From Azospirillum sp. OGB3 (GTDB taxonomy: Bacteria > Pseudomonadota > Alphaproteobacteria > Azospirillales > Azospirillaceae): a stretch of DNA of 64,000 nt. The stretch lies in assembly GCF_014192915.1 (NCBI RefSeq), contig NZ_JACHYN010000001.1:496001-560000 (forward strand), read 5' to 3'. The position numbers and the translations under genes were made by a program. Position 1 is the first letter of the stretch. Each line of letters opens with the position of its first letter. Below are positions 20,546 through 29,539 of the stretch, piece by piece. The notes beneath the pieces are model-generated. The model saw nothing but the letters and a program-made list of their open reading frames with translations. It did not search any database and was not told the DNA's origin.

Positions 20546-20707
20546 CTAAAACTCCTGACCATCTTCCTTGAGCGGGATCCGGGAGGCGTCTTCGAACTTG
20601 CCCCGGTTGCCTGGCCACATGGCGTAGACCACGATGCCGGTGAAAAGCAGGGCCAGCCAGACGGTCCAGAAGGACCGCAGGGCGACAGTGATCGAATCCA
20701 AGTCCAT
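20546..20707 (-). CDS. ccoQ: cbb3 oxidase small subunit CcoQ
   Basis: A 53-residue protein read directly from the minus strand between ccoO and ccoP. It begins MDLDSITVALRSFWTVWLA, has one membrane helix (about 12-31), then the short polar tail MWPGNRGKFEDAS..IPLKED typical of CcoQ/FixQ. CcoQ stabilises the CcoP-CcoNO association. It lies 13 bases after ccoO and 3 before ccoP. Confidence 0.93.
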   Translation of the reverse strand: MDLDSITVALRSFWTVWLALLFTGIVVYAMWPGNRGKFEDASRIPLKEDGQEF

Positions 20708-20720
20708 GGATCCCTCCCGG

Positions 20721-21461
20721 TTACTGCTGGAGCTGCTTGGGCGACTGGTACTTGGTGAAGTCCACCATGGTGCCCAGGACCTGCAGGTAGGCCACCAGCG
20801 CGTCCATTTCGGTGACGCCCTTGTTGCCCGTGAAGTTCGCCACGACGGCCTTCGGGTAGCGCTTCATCAGACCGGCCGTGTCGGCGTCCGGGTTCTTCTG
20901 CGCTTCGAGGTCGGCCTTGGCGCTGGCGATCTGCTCGTCCGAGTAGGGGACGCCGACGATGCGCAGGGTCTTCATGTGATCCTGGATGTCGGTGTACTTC
21001 AGCGGACGGTCCTTCATCCAGGCGTAGCCCGGCATGATCGATTCCGGCACCACGGCGCGCGGATCGACCAGATGGGCGACCTGCCAGTCGTTGGAGTACT
21101 TGCCGCCCACGCGGGCCAGGTCCGGACCGGTGCGCTTGGAGCCCCACTGGAAGGGATGGTCGTACATGCTTTCCGCGGCCAGCGAGTAGTGACCGTAGCG
21201 CTCCACCTCATCGCGGAACGGACGGATCTGCTGGCTGTGGCAGTTGTAGCAGCCTTCGCGGTAGTAGATGTTCTGGCCAGCCAGTTCGAGCGGCGAATAG
21301 GGACGGACCCCGTCCACCTTCTCGATCGTCGACTCGATCGTGAACAGCGGGACGATCTGGACGAGGCCGCCGATCGACACGGTGATCAGGATCAGGACGA
21401 TGAGCAGAAGCGTGTTCCGCTCGATCGTGTCGTGACTAAAGCCCTTTTTTTCCTCAGCCAT
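20721..21461 (-). CDS. ccoO: cbb3 cytochrome oxidase monohaem subunit CcoO
   Basis: A 246-residue membrane-anchored cytochrome c subunit. The start is the ATG at 21461 (MAEEKKGF); the longer ORF reaches into ccoN. One N-terminal membrane helix (about 20-42) precedes the haem motif CYNCH (in [16 protein letters not shown]). The family motifs [12 protein letters not shown] and [14 protein letters not shown] are present. CcoO takes electrons from CcoP and passes them to CcoN. Confidence 0.96.
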   Translation of the reverse strand: MAEEKKGFSHDTIERNTLLLIVLILITVSIGGLVQIVPLFTIESTIEKVDGVRPYSPLELAGQNIYYREGCYNCHSQQIRPFRDEVERYGHYSLAAESMYDHPFQWGSKRTGPDLARVGGKYSNDWQVAHLVDPRAVVPESIMPGYAWMKDRPLKYTDIQDHMKTLRIVGVPYSDEQIASAKADLEAQKNPDADTAGLMKRYPKAVVANFTGNKGVTEMDALVAYLQVLGTMVDFTKYQSPKQLQQ

Positions 21462-21480
21462 TTTCTCAGTTCCTCCGGCG

Positions 21481-22977
21481 TCAGGCCGCACCGACCGCCG
21501 CCTTGTGCGGGGCGGAGGCATAGGGCTTCTCGATGCGGACGTCACCCTTGGCCGTGCGCCACAGGTTGTAGACCATGATCAGGGCACCAGCCAGGAACAG
21601 GACGCCGCCCAGAGCACGGATCACGTAGAAGGGATGCATGGCCGCGACCGTCTCGACGAACGAGTACTGGAGGAAGCCGAGGTTGTCGTAGGCGCGCCAC
21701 ATCAGGCCCTGCATGATGCCCGACACCCACATGGCGGTGATGTAGAGCACGATGCCGATGGTGGCGGTCCAGAAGTGGTAGCTGACCAGACGCAGGCTGT
21801 AGAGCTGCGAACGCTTCCACAGGACCGGGACCAGATAGTAGATCGCGCCGAAGGAGATGAAGGCCACCCAGCCGAGCGCACCGGAGTGCACGTGGCCGAT
21901 CGTCCAGTCGGTGTAGTGCGACAGGGCGTTGACCGGCTTCACCGACATCAGCGGGCCCTCGAAGGTCGACATGCCGTAGAAGGCCACCGACGTCACGAGG
22001 AAGCGCAGGACCGGGTCGGTGCGCAGCTTGTCCCAGGCACCCGACAGGGTCATGATGCCGTTGATCATGCCGCCCCAGGACGGCATCCACAGCATGACCG
22101 AGAAGGTCATGCCCAGCGTCTGCGCCCAGTCCGGCAGGGCCGTGTAGTGCAGGTGGTGCGGGCCGGCCCAGATGTAGAGGAAGATCAGCGTCCAGAAGTG
22201 CACGATCGACAGGCGGTACGAATAGACCGGCCGCTCCGCGCGCTTCGGAACGAAGTAGTACATGATGCCGAGGAAGCCGGCGGTCAGGAAGAAGCCGACC
22301 GCGTTGTGGCCGTACCACCACTGCACCATGGCGCTCTGCACGCCCGAGACGAACGGGTAGGACTTCATCCCGGTCAGCGACACCGGGACGTTGACGTTGT
22401 TGCCGATGTGGAGGATCGCGACGGTCAGGATGAACGCCATGAAGAACCAGTTGGCGACGTAGATGTGCGACTCCTTGCGGGTCATCACCGTGCCGATGAA
22501 CTGGATGGCGTAGAGGACCCAGATGACCGTCAGGTAGAGGTCGAGGATCCACTCCGGCTCCGCATACTCCTTGCCCTGGGTGTAGCCGAGCACGTAGCTG
22601 AGCGCCGCCAGGACGATGAAGATGTTGTAGTTCCAGAAGACGAACTTCGCGAGGCCCTCGCCGCCGAACAGGAACTGGCGGCTGGTGCGCTGCACGGAGT
22701 AGAGCGAGGTGGCGAACAGGACGTTGCCGCCGAACGCGAAAATCACGGCCGAGGTGTGAACCGGCCGCAGGCGCCCGAAGCTCGTCCACTCAAGGCCGAG
22801 ATTCAGCGCCGGAAAAGCGAGCTGCAGCGCGATGAAGACGCCGGCGAGGAAGCCGACGACGCCCCAGAACACTGCAGCGATGACGAAGAGTCGGACGGCG
22901 TCTTCGTAGTAACGCACATTTTCCGACACCCGCTGGCTGCCCAGGGCGGCCCCTGGCGTCAGAGTCGCTGATGTCAT
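21481..22977 (-). CDS. ccoN: cbb3 cytochrome oxidase catalytic subunit CcoN
   Basis: The 498-residue catalytic subunit of the high-affinity terminal oxidase, with about twelve membrane segments, two haems b and CuB. The ligand-bearing segments are recognisable: [10 protein letters not shown] (low-spin haem histidine), [13 protein letters not shown] and [16 protein letters not shown] (CuB histidines), and [14 protein letters not shown] (haem histidines). GGGAGA lies 6 bases before the ATG. It is the first gene of ccoNOQP, and an FNR box lies about 176 bases upstream. Confidence 0.97.
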   Translation of the reverse strand: MTSATLTPGAALGSQRVSENVRYYEDAVRLFVIAAVFWGVVGFLAGVFIALQLAFPALNLGLEWTSFGRLRPVHTSAVIFAFGGNVLFATSLYSVQRTSRQFLFGGEGLAKFVFWNYNIFIVLAALSYVLGYTQGKEYAEPEWILDLYLTVIWVLYAIQFIGTVMTRKESHIYVANWFFMAFILTVAILHIGNNVNVPVSLTGMKSYPFVSGVQSAMVQWWYGHNAVGFFLTAGFLGIMYYFVPKRAERPVYSYRLSIVHFWTLIFLYIWAGPHHLHYTALPDWAQTLGMTFSVMLWMPSWGGMINGIMTLSGAWDKLRTDPVLRFLVTSVAFYGMSTFEGPLMSVKPVNALSHYTDWTIGHVHSGALGWVAFISFGAIYYLVPVLWKRSQLYSLRLVSYHFWTATIGIVLYITAMWVSGIMQGLMWRAYDNLGFLQYSFVETVAAMHPFYVIRALGGVLFLAGALIMVYNLWRTAKGDVRIEKPYASAPHKAAVGAA

Positions 22978-23152
22978 TCAATCTCTCCCGTTTGCCCCGG
23001 GCGGCTCGGGCCGCTCCCTCTGAGGTTGCACCACCGCTGGGTACGTACTGTTAAGGAGGGGGGCAGGTTCACATACGATGCACTTCTTATGCGGACGCCG
23101 GTTGCGCCTGCCTCCAATAATCCCAATATGTGTAGGGGTGGACCTTGCAACA

Positions 23153-23166
23153 TTGATCTACGTCAA
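23153..23166. promoter_or_regulatory. FNR/FixK box between ccoN and the divergent gene at 23224
   Basis: TTGATCTACGTCAA (plus strand) is a full match to the TTGAY-N4-RTCAA box read by FNR/FixK regulators. It lies 176 bases upstream of ccoN (minus) and 58 bases upstream of the gene at 23224 (plus), so it could serve either or both. The spacing is closer to the usual class II position for the plus-strand gene. Nothing else was recognised in the gap 22978-23223. Confidence 0.8.
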
Positions 23167-23223
23167 CGACCGGTCTTACCGGTGCCTGCCATCGTTCACC
23201 GTCCTTCACGCGGTCGGACGGGC

Positions 23224-23754
23224 ATGGACGAAAGCTTCATCGCGAAACCTCTCGGTCAGCGTCAGATCGACCAGGCCTATCCGCTGGTGCGGGCCATCTT
23301 CCCGGACTTGCCGGTGGAGCAATGGCGCGCATTTGCCGCAGCACTTATCGGGCCGGTTGATACCCCCGCGACGCCGTCGGGCATCATGACCGTGCAGAAC
23401 GCACGGGGGTACCTCCATGGACTTTTCTCATACGCTATTGCGGAGCATCTTCGCCACGGCCGAATTCTGGCCGTGGAGAATTTCGTCGTGCTCGACCTGT
23501 TCGACATGACGGGCCCGGCGGAGACTTTGCTGCGCTCCATGGATCGTCTGGCGCGCAGCCACGGATGCACGGCGATCCACACGTCCCTGCCGGAATTGCT
23601 GGCCGGGGCGGCCGGGTCGCGCGGGTCTTTGCTGACCTGCTTTCACCAGGACGGGCACCGCACCGAAACCTTGCGGCTGTGCAAGGCGATGGACGGCGCC
23701 AACGACAACCGCGCGCATCGGTCGCAGGCGGAAAGCCCGCTCGGCATCCCGTAA
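23224..23754 (+). CDS. Uncharacterised GNAT-like protein divergent from ccoN
   Basis: A 176-residue cytoplasmic protein starting at the ATG at 23224 (MDESFIAKPLGQRQIDQAYP). The layout (Q.D.AYPLVRAIFP, a central strand with G.L.GLFSYAI, then ILAVENFVVLDLFD and a helix ending LARSHGCTAIH) resembles GNAT acetyltransferases, but the acetyl-CoA loop R/Q-x2-G-x-G/A is not clear, so activity is doubtful. It has an FNR/FixK box 58 bases upstream and is divergent from ccoN, pointing to low-oxygen expression. The last 25 residues are polar. Confidence 0.65.
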   Translation: MDESFIAKPLGQRQIDQAYPLVRAIFPDLPVEQWRAFAAALIGPVDTPATPSGIMTVQNARGYLHGLFSYAIAEHLRHGRILAVENFVVLDLFDMTGPAETLLRSMDRLARSHGCTAIHTSLPELLAGAAGSRGSLLTCFHQDGHRTETLRLCKAMDGANDNRAHRSQAESPLGIP

Positions 23755-23871
23755 GCCGCGCCGGAACGGGCCGGCACCCCGCCCCATCCCGCGACTCCAC
23801 CCTCCGTTTCCCACGACTCCGGCGACGTGACCGTTTGCTCGGCGCACGCGAGCGGCTAGGATGCGGCCATC

Positions 23872-25080
23872 ATGACCGACACCCCCACCACCCCCGTCAA
23901 ATACCGGGCGATCCATCTGCAGGCCGGCCGCCAGCGGCGCGTCCTGCACGGCCACCCCTGGGTCTATTCCAACGAAGTCCAGATGGACACGGCGGCCAAG
24001 GCCATCCCGGCGGGCAGCCCGGTGCGCCTGCTGGACCCCGGCGGAAAGCCGCTGGGCATCGCCACCTTCAACCCGCACACCCTGATCGCCGCGCGGATGC
24101 TCTCCGGCGACCCGGCGACGGTGGTCGACCACGCCTTCCTCGCCGGGCGGCTGAGGCGCGCGGTGGCGATGCGCGAGGCGCTGTTCGACCGGCCCTACTA
24201 CCGCGTCGTGCACGCGGAGGCCGACGGGCTGCCCGGGTTGATCGTCGACCGCTACGGCGACGTGGTGACGGTGCAGGCCAACAGCGTCTTCATGGACCAG
24301 CGCATCGACGCCATCCTGGCCGCCATCGACGAGGTGCTGGCGCCGCGCGCGGTCATCCTGCGCAACGACAGCACCCAGCGCGCGCTGGAGGGGCTGCCGG
24401 AGGAAAGCCGGCTGGTGAAGGGCGAGATCGACGGCCCGATCCGGCTGGAGGAGAACGGCGCCACCTTCTTCGCCGACCCGCTGGGCGGGCAGAAGACCGG
24501 CTGGTTCTACGACCAGCGCGACAACCGCGCCTTCATCGCCAAACTGGCGAAGGGCAAGCGGGCCATCGACTTCTTCAGCTACAACGGCGGCTTCGGCGTG
24601 CTCTGCGCCGTCGAGGGCGCGTCGTCGGTGGTGTCGGTCGACCGCTCGCAGGGGGCGCTGGACAACGCCACCCGCGCGGCGGAGGCCAACGGGGTGGCCG
24701 ACCGCTTCGAGGCGCGCCGCGCCGACGCCTTCAACGAGCTGGAGCGGCTGAACGCCGAGGGCGAAATGTTCGAGGTCGTCATCGCCGACCCGCCGGCCTT
24801 CGTGAAGTCCAAGAAGGACCTCGCCGTCGGCTGCCGCGCCTACCGCAAGATGACCCGTCTGGCGGCGAAGATCACGGCGCCGGGCGGCTTCCTGCTCTGC
24901 GCGTCGTGCAGCCACAACGTCGACCCGCCGACCTTCGCCGAGCAGGTCGCGCGCGGCCTGCACGACGCCGGGCGGACCGGGCGCATCCTGCGCAGCGCCG
25001 GGGCCGGGCCGGACCATCCGGTGCACCCGCATCTGCCGGAGTCGGCCTATCTCAAGGCCATCGTGATGCAGTTGGACTGA
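23872..25080 (+). CDS. Class I SAM-dependent rRNA (cytosine) methyltransferase, RlmI-like
   Basis: A 402-residue protein with an N-terminal PUA RNA-binding domain (about 10-90, GRQRRVLHGHPWVYSNEV), a central EEHE-like domain, and a Rossmann methyltransferase domain from about 215. Motif I is FFSYNGGFGVLCA, a VDRSQGALDNA acidic strand follows, and the catalytic-type motif is IADPPAFVKSKKD with a later CASCSH cysteine. This is the layout of RlmI, which makes m5C in 23S rRNA. The exact target base cannot be told from sequence. It stands alone, convergent with the gene ending at 25150. Confidence 0.85.
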   Translation: MTDTPTTPVKYRAIHLQAGRQRRVLHGHPWVYSNEVQMDTAAKAIPAGSPVRLLDPGGKPLGIATFNPHTLIAARMLSGDPATVVDHAFLAGRLRRAVAMREALFDRPYYRVVHAEADGLPGLIVDRYGDVVTVQANSVFMDQRIDAILAAIDEVLAPRAVILRNDSTQRALEGLPEESRLVKGEIDGPIRLEENGATFFADPLGGQKTGWFYDQRDNRAFIAKLAKGKRAIDFFSYNGGFGVLCAVEGASSVVSVDRSQGALDNATRAAEANGVADRFEARRADAFNELERLNAEGEMFEVVIADPPAFVKSKKDLAVGCRAYRKMTRLAAKITAPGGFLLCASCSHNVDPPTFAEQVARGLHDAGRTGRILRSAGAGPDHPVHPHLPESAYLKAIVMQLD

Positions 25081-25149
25081 GGGCCAGCCGCCGCGAGGGC
25101 GCGACGATGTCGATGATCGTCGCGCCCTCGTGGTTCCCCTTCGCGGACC

Positions 25150-26487
25150 CTACGGGCGGCTGAACACCCCGACGACCTCGACGTGGGCGGACCACAGGAA
25201 TTGGTCCACGGGGTAAACGCGGCTCAACACATACCCGCCGTCCACCAGCGTCCGGGCGTCGCGGGCGAAGGTCGCGGGGTTGCAAGACACCGCCACCACG
25301 CGCGGCACCTTCGACCCGGCCAGCGCCTGCGCCTGGGCGGCGGCCCCGGCGCGCGGCGGATCGAAGACCACGGCGTCGAACCGGGCCAACTCCTTCGCCG
25401 TCAGCGGGTTCTCGAACAGGTCGCGCCGCTCCGTGGTCAGGCGCAGCGCCCCCACCGCCTTGTTCAGCGCGGCCAGCGCCGGGGCGTCCCCCTCCACCGC
25501 ATGCACCGCCGCCCGCTGGGCCAGCGGAACCGCGAAGGTGCCCAGCCCGGCGAACAGGTCGGCCACCCGCTTCGGCTCCCCGATGTTGGCGAGGACGGCG
25601 GCGACCAGGGCGGCCTCCCCCTCGGCGCTCGCCTGGAGGAAGGCGCCGGGCGGCGGGGTCACCGGCAGGCCGGCGAAGGACACCGCCACCGGGCGGCGGT
25701 GGGCGATGGGCTCCGATGTGCCACGCTCGTCCGCCTGCCAGGAGATGCGGGCCACACCCTCCGCCTCGCCGAAGGCCACCAGCCGCTCCCGCGCCGCGCG
25801 GTCCAGGCTGCGCGGACCGACCAGCACGAGGTCGATCCCGCCCTCCAGGTCGGTGGCGATCACGTCGCAGCCGCCGCCGTCCGGCAGAACCGACAGCAGC
25901 AGCCCGCGCAGCGGCTCCACCAGCGCGAACAGGCCGGGCCGCAGCACCGGACACTCCGTCAGATCGGTCAGCCGGTGGCTCATCCGTTCGTTGAAGCCGA
26001 GCCAGACGCGGCGTCCCCGCTTCAGCGCGGCGAAGCGGGCGCGGCGGCGGGCGGCCGGCGGCGTCTGCGACAGCGGCTCCAGAGGCGTGTCGCCCAGCCC
26101 GACGCGGGCCAGCGCGCCCTGCACCAGCCCGACCTTCCAGGCGGCGTAGGCGGCGTCCTCCATATGCTGGAGCGTGCAGCCGCCGCAGGTTCCGAAATGG
26201 GAACAGGGCGGTGCCGCGCGGCCGGGGCCGGGCTCCAGGATGTCCAGCAGGTCGGCGCGCAGGCCGTCTCCCTTGGCGTTGGCGGCCTCCTTCACGGCCA
26301 CCCGCACCCGGTCGCCGGGAACGGTCAGCGGCACGAAGAGCTTGGCATCCTCAAAGCTGGCGATGCCGTCGCCGCGCGCGCCGACCTCGGTGACAATCAC
26401 TTCGGCGACACGGGGGGCAACACGGGGGGCGGTTCGGGGTTCGCCGTTGCGGGGGGACGGGCGGTGTTTGGGGGCGGGTCGTTTCAC
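25150..26487 (-). CDS. RNA m5U methyltransferase, RumA/TrmA (RlmD-like) family
   Basis: A 445-residue SAM-dependent uracil-C5 RNA methyltransferase. An N-terminal TRAM-like domain (about 27-85) is followed by the iron-sulfur cysteines CSHFGTCGGC (C-x5-C-x2-C) and a later cysteine. The methyltransferase domain has VADLFAGLGTF (motif I), VFDPPRAGA, and the catalytic cysteine in VAVSCNPATFARD. The N-terminus is rich in Lys, Arg and Pro. It starts at a GTG overlapping the multicopper oxidase stop (GTGA). The target could be 23S rRNA or tRNA. Confidence 0.85.
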   Translation of the reverse strand: MKRPAPKHRPSPRNGEPRTAPRVAPRVAEVIVTEVGARGDGIASFEDAKLFVPLTVPGDRVRVAVKEAANAKGDGLRADLLDILEPGPGRAAPPCSHFGTCGGCTLQHMEDAAYAAWKVGLVQGALARVGLGDTPLEPLSQTPPAARRRARFAALKRGRRVWLGFNERMSHRLTDLTECPVLRPGLFALVEPLRGLLLSVLPDGGGCDVIATDLEGGIDLVLVGPRSLDRAARERLVAFGEAEGVARISWQADERGTSEPIAHRRPVAVSFAGLPVTPPPGAFLQASAEGEAALVAAVLANIGEPKRVADLFAGLGTFAVPLAQRAAVHAVEGDAPALAALNKAVGALRLTTERRDLFENPLTAKELARFDAVVFDPPRAGAAAQAQALAGSKVPRVVAVSCNPATFARDARTLVDGGYVLSRVYPVDQFLWSAHVEVVGVFSRP

Positions 26488-27887
26488 GCGGTCACTCTCA
26501 GGACGGCCATCATGCCGGTCTCCTGATGCTCCAGAACATGGCAGTGGAGCATCCAGTCGCCGGCCTCTTCGGCCACGAAGGCGATCTCGGCCGTTTCACG
26601 GGGGCCGAGCAGGACGGTGTCGCGCCACTCGCGGTGCTCGGCCGGCCGGCCGTTGCGCGAGAGGACGCGGAAGGGAAAACCGTGCAGGTGCATGGGGTGC
26701 CACCAGCCGGTCTCGTTGACGAAGGCCGTCACCTGCGTTTGACCGCGTTTGACCGTGATGAGCGGTTCCAGGTGATGATGCCCCATAGAGGCCACGCCGT
26801 TCAGCGCCCAGAAGGGGCCGCGCGGTCCGGCGCTCTTCGGCATGGCGCCGTGCATCCCGCCGTCCAGCACCACGTCCTGGCGGACGGGGCCGGCAAGGTC
26901 GGGCTCGGGCAGCGGGTTGGCGGCCAGCGCGATCGGGGAGTCCAGCGGCGAGTCGCGCAAGGGCGCCTCGCCGCTGTAGGTCAGCCGGGTCAGCCGGTAG
27001 GCCATGCGCGGATAGAAGCCGTCGACCACGTCGAACCCCTCGCCCGGCCTGCCTTCCATGTCGATCACGAGGTCGGCGCGCTGGCCGGGCGCCAGCACGA
27101 CCTTGCCGTCCGGCGGGGCGTGCGGAGTCACCGGCTGACCGTCGAGCGCAATCACCCGCGGCGCGTGCCCCTGGAAGTCGAGCGCGAAGACGCGGGCGTT
27201 CGCCGCGTTGATCAGGCGCAGGCGGACGCGCTCCCCGGCGCGGACCGGCACGCTGTCCCGCACCGCGCCGTTGATGGTGACGGTGTTGCCGAGGCGCCCG
27301 GCGTGGGTGGCGTCCATGGGATGGCCGAAACCGCCGGCCAGCTCTGCCTCCTTTGTCAGACGCCAGTCGCCGAGCAGCCAGAGCAGGTCGCGGTCGACGC
27401 GGATCGGCTCGCGCTCCTCCACGATGAAGGCGCCGGTCAGGCCGTGGGCCACCTGCACGCCGCTGTTGACGTGCGGGTGGTACCAGAAGGTGCCGGCGTC
27501 CTTCAGCGGGAATTCATAGTCGAACCGCCCACCCGCCGGCACCGGCGGCAGCGACGGACCGGGCACCCCGTCCATGGCGTTGGGAACGCGCAGGCCGTGC
27601 CAGTGGATGGTCGTCGGCTCCGGCAGGCCGTTGGCGAAGGCGATGCGCGCGGTGTCGCCCTGGCGGAAGCGCAGCTCCGGCCCGGGAATCCGCCCGTCAT
27701 AGGCCCAGACCGCCGTGTCGGGAAAGCCCGCCCCCGCCAGAGTGGCGCGGGCCGGACCGGCCGACAGGCGGACCGCCGTCCCCTCCCCCACCGCCGCGCG
27801 GGCCGCGCGCGGCAGCAGGCCGGCCCCGGCCAGCAGGGCGGAGCCGGTCAGCAGGGCACGGCGGGTCAGCGGGGGAAAGGGCGGCAC
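26484..27887 (-). CDS. Tat-exported multicopper oxidase
   Basis: A 467-residue laccase-like oxidase. I set the start at the GTG at 27887, preceded by TGAGGA at good spacing; the open frame upstream of it lies over the thioesterase gene and is not coding. A twin-arginine signal (LTRRALLTGSALLAGAGLLP) ends near ARAA. All four copper-site motifs are present: HWHG, WYHPH, HPMHLHG and HCHVLEHQETGM. The periplasmic role could be Cu(I) oxidation or oxidation of phenolics. A copper cassette lies 2.7 kb away. It overlaps the methyltransferase gene by 4 bases and follows the thioesterase gene by 7. Confidence 0.9.
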   Translation of the reverse strand: MPPFPPLTRRALLTGSALLAGAGLLPRAARAAVGEGTAVRLSAGPARATLAGAGFPDTAVWAYDGRIPGPELRFRQGDTARIAFANGLPEPTTIHWHGLRVPNAMDGVPGPSLPPVPAGGRFDYEFPLKDAGTFWYHPHVNSGVQVAHGLTGAFIVEEREPIRVDRDLLWLLGDWRLTKEAELAGGFGHPMDATHAGRLGNTVTINGAVRDSVPVRAGERVRLRLINAANARVFALDFQGHAPRVIALDGQPVTPHAPPDGKVVLAPGQRADLVIDMEGRPGEGFDVVDGFYPRMAYRLTRLTYSGEAPLRDSPLDSPIALAANPLPEPDLAGPVRQDVVLDGGMHGAMPKSAGPRGPFWALNGVASMGHHHLEPLITVKRGQTQVTAFVNETGWWHPMHLHGFPFRVLSRNGRPAEHREWRDTVLLGPRETAEIAFVAEEAGDWMLHCHVLEHQETGMMAVLRVTA

Positions 27888-27894
27888 GGCGTCC

Positions 27895-28311
27895 TCACAC
27901 GTAGCGGGCCAGGGCGTCGCGCAGGTCGGCCGGCACCGGGGTCGGGCGGTGGCTGTCCTTGTCGACGATGACGCAGACGGCCTCCTGCACGGCGATGCAG
28001 CGGTCGCCCTCGAAGATCGCCGCCCCCAGCACGACGGAGGTGTTGCCGACCTTGGCCACCCGCGCGCCGACGCGGATGTCCGCCGGGAACCGCAGCTCCG
28101 CCTTGTAGTCGATGACGCTGCGCGCCAGCACCACGGTCCAGGGGGACTCGTCGCGGAAACCGCCGCAATCATGGACCAGCAGCACGCGAATCTGTTCGAA
28201 ATAAACGCCGATCGCGTTGTTGTTGACGTGGCCGAGCGCGTCGAGGTCGGCGAAGCGCACATGCTCCCCGGTCCAGAAACGGTAGAGATCAGGGCGGGTC
28301 GGATCGGTCAT
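27895..28311 (-). CDS. Hotdog-fold acyl-CoA thioesterase (4HBT family)
   Basis: A 138-residue single hotdog-domain protein. The active-site segment RFADLDALGHVNNNAIGVYFE has the aspartate and HxNN of YbgC/4-hydroxybenzoyl-CoA thioesterases. The substrate is unknown. It precedes the multicopper oxidase gene by 7 bases on the same strand, so the two share a transcript, although no functional link is obvious. Confidence 0.88.
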   Translation of the reverse strand: MTDPTRPDLYRFWTGEHVRFADLDALGHVNNNAIGVYFEQIRVLLVHDCGGFRDESPWTVVLARSVIDYKAELRFPADIRVGARVAKVGNTSVVLGAAIFEGDRCIAVQEAVCVIVDKDSHRPTPVPADLRDALARYV

Positions 28312-28474
28312 GGTCGCCTGTCGGATGGTGGTTCCGGCCGAATGTGGCCGGTGCGACGGGCCGGGGCAAGCCCGGGCATGACGGTCATTCCCCGCACCGT
28401 CCCGATTTGCCGCGCCAACCCGGGCGGGCCGGTGTTATAGGAGTCGCACCATAACACCCGCAACGGACCGCAAG

Positions 28475-28717
28475 ATGAGCAAGGACAGCACCAACCAGAC
28501 GGCCGAGGCCCTCTTCGAGAAGGCCCTGTCGGTCGCCGAGAAGCATCTCGAGGCGGCGATCAAGGAAGGCGGGGTCCTCGGCCCCTACATCGCCGTCGCC
28601 ATGATCGAGGCCGCCGTGAACACCGCCGTGGACGAGACCAGCCACGAGGACGTCATCGACATGCTGCGCGATCTGGCCGCCCAGATCGAAGCGGATGCGG
28701 ACGAAAGCGAAGAATAA
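28475..28717 (+). CDS. Small acidic helical protein, uncharacterised
   Basis: An 80-residue, strongly acidic, helix-rich protein (many Glu, Asp and Ala, no Cys). A polar start (MSKDSTNQTAEALFEKAL) leads into two longer helices. I do not recognise the family. It is monocistronic, between the divergent thioesterase gene and the convergent permease gene. Confidence 0.65.
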   Translation: MSKDSTNQTAEALFEKALSVAEKHLEAAIKEGGVLGPYIAVAMIEAAVNTAVDETSHEDVIDMLRDLAAQIEADADESEE

Positions 28718-28729
28718 GGTCTGCCGCCG

Positions 28730-29539
28730 TCACGCGGGGTCCGGCTGCCGGCGCGCTTCGCGCCGGCGCAGGATTTCGTAGACGACGGCGCCCAGGATGG
28801 TCAGCGCGATCAGGATCAGCGACAGCGCGTTGACCGCGGGCGTCAGGCCCGTCCGCACCTTCGAGGCGATGTAGACCGTCAGCGTGGTGTCCAGGCCACG
28901 GACGAACAGCGTCGTGTTGTAGTTCTCGAAGCTCTGCAGGAAGGCCAGGAAGGACGCCGACAGGATGGCCGGCGTCAGATACGGCAGCGTGATCCGCCGG
29001 AACACCTGCCCGTGGGTGGCGCCCAGATCCAGCGCCGCCTCCTCCAGCGTCTGGTCGAACCGTTGCAGCCGCGCCAGGAACAGCAGCATCGCGTAGGCCG
29101 CGATGAAGCTGGACTGCGCCAGGATGGTCAGGAACAGGCCGCCGGTCACCCCGAACCACTCCCGCCAGAAGACCAGCGTGGAGATGCCGACGATCACCCC
29201 CGGCGTCAGCAGCGGCGACACCATCACGGCGTAGAGGAAGGTCCGCGCCCGGCTGTGCAGCCGGTCGAGCAGGAGCGCCGCCGCCAACCCCAGCGGCACC
29301 GCCACGGCGATCACCCCTGCCCCGACCAGCAGGCTGGTGCCCAGCGCCTGCCACATGCGCTGGTCGGCCCACAGGGCGCCGAACCATTGCAGCGTGAAGC
29401 CCATCCAGGGGGTGACGGTCGGGAAGCGGCTGCTGTTGAAGGTCGCCGCCGCCATGATTCCCAGCGGCAGGAACAGATAGCCGAAGAACAGGACCAGATA
29501 GGCCCCCGTGACCCAGCGGCGGAAGCTTGCGGCGGTCAT
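28730..29539 (-). CDS. Polyamine-type ABC transporter permease (PotC/PotI-like)
   Basis: A 269-residue inner-membrane permease with about six segments and the EAA loop (EEAALDLGATHGQVFRRITLPYL). It is the second permease of a spermidine/putrescine-type importer. The ATG at 29539 (MTAASFRRW) overlaps the stop of the upstream permease gene (ATGA). Its ATPase and binding protein are encoded 4-6 kb upstream on the same strand, beyond a copper cassette. Opine or other cationic substrates are possible. Confidence 0.88.
   Translation of the reverse strand: MTAASFRRWVTGAYLVLFFGYLFLPLGIMAAATFNSSRFPTVTPWMGFTLQWFGALWADQRMWQALGTSLLVGAGVIAVAVPLGLAAALLLDRLHSRARTFLYAVMVSPLLTPGVIVGISTLVFWREWFGVTGGLFLTILAQSSFIAAYAMLLFLARLQRFDQTLEEAALDLGATHGQVFRRITLPYLTPAILSASFLAFLQSFENYNTTLFVRGLDTTLTVYIASKVRTGLTPAVNALSLILIALTILGAVVYEILRRREARRQPDPA

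Noticed and set aside
26484..28262. A longer multicopper oxidase start at 28262
   Set aside because: The extra ~125 residues overlap the thioesterase gene and are low-complexity. The GTG at 27887 has a good ribosome site and begins the Tat signal.
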